Below, piece by piece: positions 60,680 through 64,000 of a stretch of 64,000 nt of DNA. Position 1 is the stretch's first letter; each line of letters begins with the position of its first letter. The position numbers were made by a program, and so were the translations under genes. The stretch spans positions 62,001 to 126,000 of the forward strand of contig NZ_SOBW01000007.1 in the NCBI RefSeq assembly GCF_004364975.1, read 5' to 3'. The DNA is from Gelidibacter sediminis (GTDB taxonomy: Bacteria > Bacteroidota > Bacteroidia > Flavobacteriales > Flavobacteriaceae). Under the pieces are notes generated by a model, which did not search any database, had not been told where the DNA came from, and worked only from the letters and a program-made list of their open reading frames with translations.

Positions 60680-61372
60680 ATGAAAAGATTCGTATTTATA
60701 CTCAGTTTACTTTTTGTAGCATCTTGTGCTAAAGACAATTCCAATTTCACCCTTAAAGGATCTATAAAAAATTTAAAAAAAGGCACCGTTTATCTTCAAA
60801 GAATTGATGATACTGTGCTAGTTACAATTGATTCCTTAAAAATAAACGGTGAACCGGAATTTGAACTTCACACCAATTTAGAAGGCCCCGAAGTACTCTA
60901 CTTAGCCTTAGATAAAAATGGAAAGGAATCAGGTATTATTCCATTTTTTGCTGATTTTGGAACTACCGAAATCAATACCACCTTAAAAAATTTCTATCTT
61001 GATGCAAAGATTAAAGGTTCTAAACAACAAGAAAAATTAGAGGAATATAATAAGATGATGGATAGATTTAAGGACAAAAACCTCGAACTTATAAAAAATA
61101 ATTTGGAAGCCCGAAGAAGTCAGGATTCTTTATTGATGGATTCAAGTTATAAAGAATACAATAACTTACTTCTGAGAAAATACTTGTTTACCATCAATTA
61201 TGCTATGAATAATAAGGACAGTGAAATTGCACCATACTTAGCAGTTTCAGAAATTTCAGATGCGAGTGTAAAATATCTAGATACCATAAATAATGCTTTA
61301 ACACCAGAAATAAAATCATCTAAATACGGTAAAGCATTACAAAAATTGATTGCGGAACGAAAGAAACAGTAA
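60680..61372 (+). CDS. DUF4369 lipoprotein
   Basis: A 230-residue predicted lipoprotein (lipobox ASCAK, Cys16). The first half is the DUF4369 domain (FTLKGSIKNLKKGTVYLQRID, DTVLVTIDSLKINGEPEFEL, PEVLYLALD), a beta-sandwich that usually precedes a thioredoxin domain; here the thioredoxin part is absent and the second half is a charged helical region (YNKMMDRFKDKNLELIKNNLEARRSQ). The function is unknown. It lies 51 bases after the DUF819 gene and may be co-transcribed. Confidence 0.85.
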   Translation: MKRFVFILSLLFVASCAKDNSNFTLKGSIKNLKKGTVYLQRIDDTVLVTIDSLKINGEPEFELHTNLEGPEVLYLALDKNGKESGIIPFFADFGTTEINTTLKNFYLDAKIKGSKQQEKLEEYNKMMDRFKDKNLELIKNNLEARRSQDSLLMDSSYKEYNNLLLRKYLFTINYAMNNKDSEIAPYLAVSEISDASVKYLDTINNALTPEIKSSKYGKALQKLIAERKKQ

Positions 61373-61476
61373 TTACCATAGGGTATAAAAACCTTAATCG
61401 GGCTCACTACAGAAACAGCAACTCGATTGAAATACTTAACAAGGATATCCGTTATTGTGTAAAGACTTTATAAATA

Positions 61477-63804
61477 ATGACTATTACCAAAGTTAACGTT
61501 ATCAAATGGGCTAAGAGAATAGGCTACGGAATAGGCATTCTCTTAGCTCTTTTTATATGTTTTTATGCAAGTATTTACTTTGGATTATGGGGTAAAATTC
61601 CGAACTCCAAATATCTGGCACAATTAAACCAAAGTCAGGCTACCCAGGTACTCGATGCCAATAATGATTTGATTGGCAAAATTTACGTCTACGACAGACA
61701 ATCTATAACCTACGACAACTTTCCTCAACATTTAATTGACGCGCTAATAGCTACAGAAGACGTTCGGTTTTATGAACATAGCGGTATCGATAGTAAGAGT
61801 CTACTACGCGTGTTCTTTAAAAGCATATTATTGTCTGACGATTCATCTGGTGGTGGCAGTACAATTACACTCCAATTGGCCAAAAATCTTTTTGGAAGAA
61901 AAGATTACGGTCCATTTGGAATTGTCGTTAACAAAATCAGAGAAACCATTGTTGCTAGACGTATTGAAAGACTTTATACAAAGGAAGAAATCCTTACACT
62001 ATACCTCAATACAGTGCCTTTCCCAGATAATACTTACGGTATTGAAAGTGCCTCAGAAAAATTCTTTAATTCGCACACCAAAGATTTAACGCTTGTACAA
62101 TCGGCCACCTTGGTAGGGTCATTAAAAGCCAACAATAGCTACAATCCACGTCGTTATCCGGAGAAATCCAGAGCTCGGAAAAATGTGGTCATCCACCAAA
62201 TGCAAAAGTATGGCTATCTCAACGTAGAAGAAGCCAACAAAGCTAAGTCTGACAGTATTGTTATTGATTACCAAAACTACTCCCCTAATGAGGGTTTAGC
62301 ACCCTATTTCAGGGCTGAAATAAAAAAGCAACTCGACACTTTATTAAAACAGGAAAAATTTCGAAAACCCGACGGTGAGATGTATAATATTTACCATGAC
62401 GGTTTAAAAATTCATACCACATTAGACAATACAATGCAACGCTACGCAGAAGCTGCAATGACCGAGCATATGAGCGATTTGCAGCGGCAATTTGAAAAAG
62501 CCTACGGCCAAAATGCACCTTGGCTTAAAGGCAAGGCAGCGTTTGAGTCCGCTAAAAAGCGTTTGAAATCTTATAAAAAACTTAAGGCTCAAGGTTTAGA
62601 TGATAAGGCTATTGAAGACGCAATGAAACGCACGCATCAAATTGATCGTTTTTCGTGGGATGAAACCACTGTAGCCTCTATGTCTACTTTAGATAGTTTG
62701 GAGTATTACTCCAAATTCTTAAACGCCGGACTCGTTTCTTTAGATCCAGCAACGGGGGCGATAAAAGCTTATGTGGGAGGCATTAATTATAATTTTTTTC
62801 AGTTTGACCATATAGTACAGAGCAAACGTCAGGTAGGCTCCACCTTCAAACCTTTTGTGTATACTGCCGCTTTAGAACAAGGCATGGATCCGTGTACATA
62901 TTTTCCACTTAAAGCCATAACTTATACCGATGTAAACAATTGGCGACCAACCAATGCTGGTGGTCCTGTTGATGAAGACCTTAATTATTCGCTTCAAATG
63001 GCTTTAAGCAACTCCATCAATACCATTGCTGTTAAAGTGCTCTATGAAACAGGGCTCGGAAATGTTATTGATCAAGCCAAGAAAATGGGTATTGAAAGTC
63101 ACATTGAAGCGGTTCCGTCTATTGCATTGGGATCTTCAAATCTTTCAGTTTTGGAATTAGCTAAAGCTTATACCACTTTTGTAAATGGCAGTAAGGCCTC
63201 CACTCCTATTTTTATAACCAAAATAGAAGATAAAGACGGAAATATTATCGCAGATTATAAAGATTTACATCCAGAGCAAGAGCAAAATAGAATGGCCTTC
63301 AGTAATGAGACACGGCAGGTGATGTTGGAATTCATGAAAGCAACAGTTAATGAAGGCACAGCCACCAGATTAAGATCCACCTACCAATTACCAAATGCAT
63401 TGGCGGGAAAGACCGGAACAACACAGGACAATAAAGATGGCTGGTTTGTTGGCATTATGCCTAAACTTGTAACAGTAACTTGGGTAGGCAATGACAATCA
63501 ACAAATTGGATTTAGCTCTACCGGATTAGGTCAAGGCGCTAATTCTGCACTGCCTATCTTTGCAAAATACCTGCAAAAATTAAATGCCGACACCAATTAT
63601 AACCGTATTACCAGAGCATCTTTTGAAAACCCTTCTGAAGCAGTTTTAAATGCCCTGAATTGCGATCCGACCAAAACCGATGGTTTTTTTAAACGCCTCT
63701 TTGGCAGTAATAAAAAGGAACGTAGATTTGAAAAGAAAGAAAAAAAGAAAAAGAAAGGCGGTGGTATTTTTGGATGGTTGAAGAAGAAGGATAAGGACGA
63801 ATAA
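61477..63804 (+). CDS. Class A penicillin-binding protein 1A
   Basis: A 775-residue bifunctional peptidoglycan synthase of the inner membrane. N-terminal helix (about 15-37); glycosyltransferase domain with ATEDVRFYEHSGID, GGGSTITLQLAKNLF and RKIxE-type RRIERLYTKEEILTLYLN (about 85-170); transpeptidase domain with the SxxK nucleophile in QVGSTFKPF (about 455), SNSIN (SxN) and KTGTTQDNKDGWFVG (about 646). The C-terminal tail from about 745 is extremely lysine-rich (FEKKEKKKKKGGGIFGWLKK), a probable cytosolic-origin or wall-binding basic extension. It builds wall glycan and crosslinks. Confidence 0.94.
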   Translation: MTITKVNVIKWAKRIGYGIGILLALFICFYASIYFGLWGKIPNSKYLAQLNQSQATQVLDANNDLIGKIYVYDRQSITYDNFPQHLIDALIATEDVRFYEHSGIDSKSLLRVFFKSILLSDDSSGGGSTITLQLAKNLFGRKDYGPFGIVVNKIRETIVARRIERLYTKEEILTLYLNTVPFPDNTYGIESASEKFFNSHTKDLTLVQSATLVGSLKANNSYNPRRYPEKSRARKNVVIHQMQKYGYLNVEEANKAKSDSIVIDYQNYSPNEGLAPYFRAEIKKQLDTLLKQEKFRKPDGEMYNIYHDGLKIHTTLDNTMQRYAEAAMTEHMSDLQRQFEKAYGQNAPWLKGKAAFESAKKRLKSYKKLKAQGLDDKAIEDAMKRTHQIDRFSWDETTVASMSTLDSLEYYSKFLNAGLVSLDPATGAIKAYVGGINYNFFQFDHIVQSKRQVGSTFKPFVYTAALEQGMDPCTYFPLKAITYTDVNNWRPTNAGGPVDEDLNYSLQMALSNSINTIAVKVLYETGLGNVIDQAKKMGIESHIEAVPSIALGSSNLSVLELAKAYTTFVNGSKASTPIFITKIEDKDGNIIADYKDLHPEQEQNRMAFSNETRQVMLEFMKATVNEGTATRLRSTYQLPNALAGKTGTTQDNKDGWFVGIMPKLVTVTWVGNDNQQIGFSSTGLGQGANSALPIFAKYLQKLNADTNYNRITRASFENPSEAVLNALNCDPTKTDGFFKRLFGSNKKERRFEKKEKKKKKGGGIFGWLKKKDKDE

Positions 63805-63918
63805 AATGTACTTAAAAACATACCTTATTATGTAAGACAACTGGTTGACTTCAACCATACTTCACAAAAACATATGACGTCACAACGCCATTTCATTTCT
63901 TATGGTCATTTTAAAAGA

Positions 63919-63936
63919 CTGCAATAAAGCAGTCTC
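63919..63936. terminator. Hairpin downstream of PBP1A
   Basis: GACTGC-AATAAA-GCAGTC, 114 bases past the stop; no poly-T follows, so weak. Confidence 0.4.
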
Positions 63937-63977
63937 AGCACTCAGGATTTACCTCTTGTCCAAACAACATTGTAATA

Positions 63978-64000
63978 AAAAACCTCTCAAAATGAGAGGT
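63978..64000. terminator. Terminator-like hairpin cut by the window edge
   Basis: AAAAAACCTCTC...GAGAGGT with an AAAAT loop; on the minus strand TTTTTT follows, so it may end a gene lying beyond the right edge. Confidence 0.6.

Noticed and set aside
1-64000. tRNA, rRNA, IS elements, phage or integrase genes
   Set aside because: None recognised on either strand; every ORF above about 150 codons is accounted for by the listed genes or is their antisense shadow.

Overview
The window is a 64 kb piece of chromosome from a low-GC member of the Bacteroidota, almost certainly a marine-type Flavobacteriaceae. The evidence is TAnnTTTG promoter boxes upstream of many genes, little use of Shine-Dalgarno sites, flavobacterial families (DUF6268, DUF4920, DUF4197, DUF3078, DUF6249, Lacal_2735-like, M56 with TonB-plug repeats), a type III glutamine synthetase, a B12-dependent ribonucleotide reductase and fused isobutyryl-CoA mutase IcmF. 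I see no rRNA, tRNA, CRISPR array, phage, IS element or plasmid function. It reads as core genome with small accessory or regulatory patches.

Layout. 1-3.3 kb (+): 5'-truncated lysA, an AI-2E family permease and a DUF1206 membrane protein. 3.3-12 kb (-): a tightly packed run of nine genes: ABC ATPase and permease, MscS channel, outer-membrane protein, orphan sigma-54 response regulator, small membrane protein, PPK2 kinase, M28 peptidase and a GspG-like protein. 12-16.5 kb (-): dnaJ, grpE, a TIGR01777 epimerase, mnmD and a DUF4920 lipoprotein. 16.6-23.5 kb: ilvE, a MazG-like pyrophosphohydrolase, a probably frameshifted outer-membrane protein, DPP III (M49), an SRPBCC/GyrI protein with crcB, and a DUF1684 lipoprotein. 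23.5-26.9 kb: an MFS pump plus YpdA-like reductase behind a probable leader-peptide attenuator, an Lrp regulator and a small conserved protein. 26.9-31.5 kb: sigZ, an unlisted 33-residue metallothionein-like peptide, an 83-bp tandem hairpin repeat and icmF. 31.8-46 kb: DUF4197 lipoprotein, two Lacal_2735-like small proteins, BtuF-like protein, pyrF, prfA, an ABC cassette, the class II RNR, DUF3078 protein, purM, a 50-residue exported peptide, glnN and a Ca/Na antiporter. 46.5-64 kb: a BlaI/M56 sensor pair, a 50-residue basic protein with an RhlE-type helicase, an SMR pump, an ECF sigma factor with a putative anti-sigma and a divergently controlled DUF6249 gene, M1 aminopeptidase, VanX-like dipeptidase, AlkB, an alpha/beta hydrolase, a cohesin-like/DUF819 membrane protein, a DUF4369 lipoprotein and PBP1A.

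Main points for follow-up: (i) a 33-aa, 11-cysteine peptide gene, with its own ECF-like promoter and terminator, just upstream of sigZ, whose product carries a C-terminal Cys/His patch; (ii) a 16-codon leader ORF, a 7-nt repeat able to act as antiterminator and a strong terminator in front of an MFS efflux gene; (iii) two divergent promoters with identical TGTAACC-N16-CGTC architecture at the ECF sigma locus; (iv) paired dyads around the blaI promoter. All assignments come from reading the sequence and recalling families; no database search was run, and membrane-segment counts are by eye.
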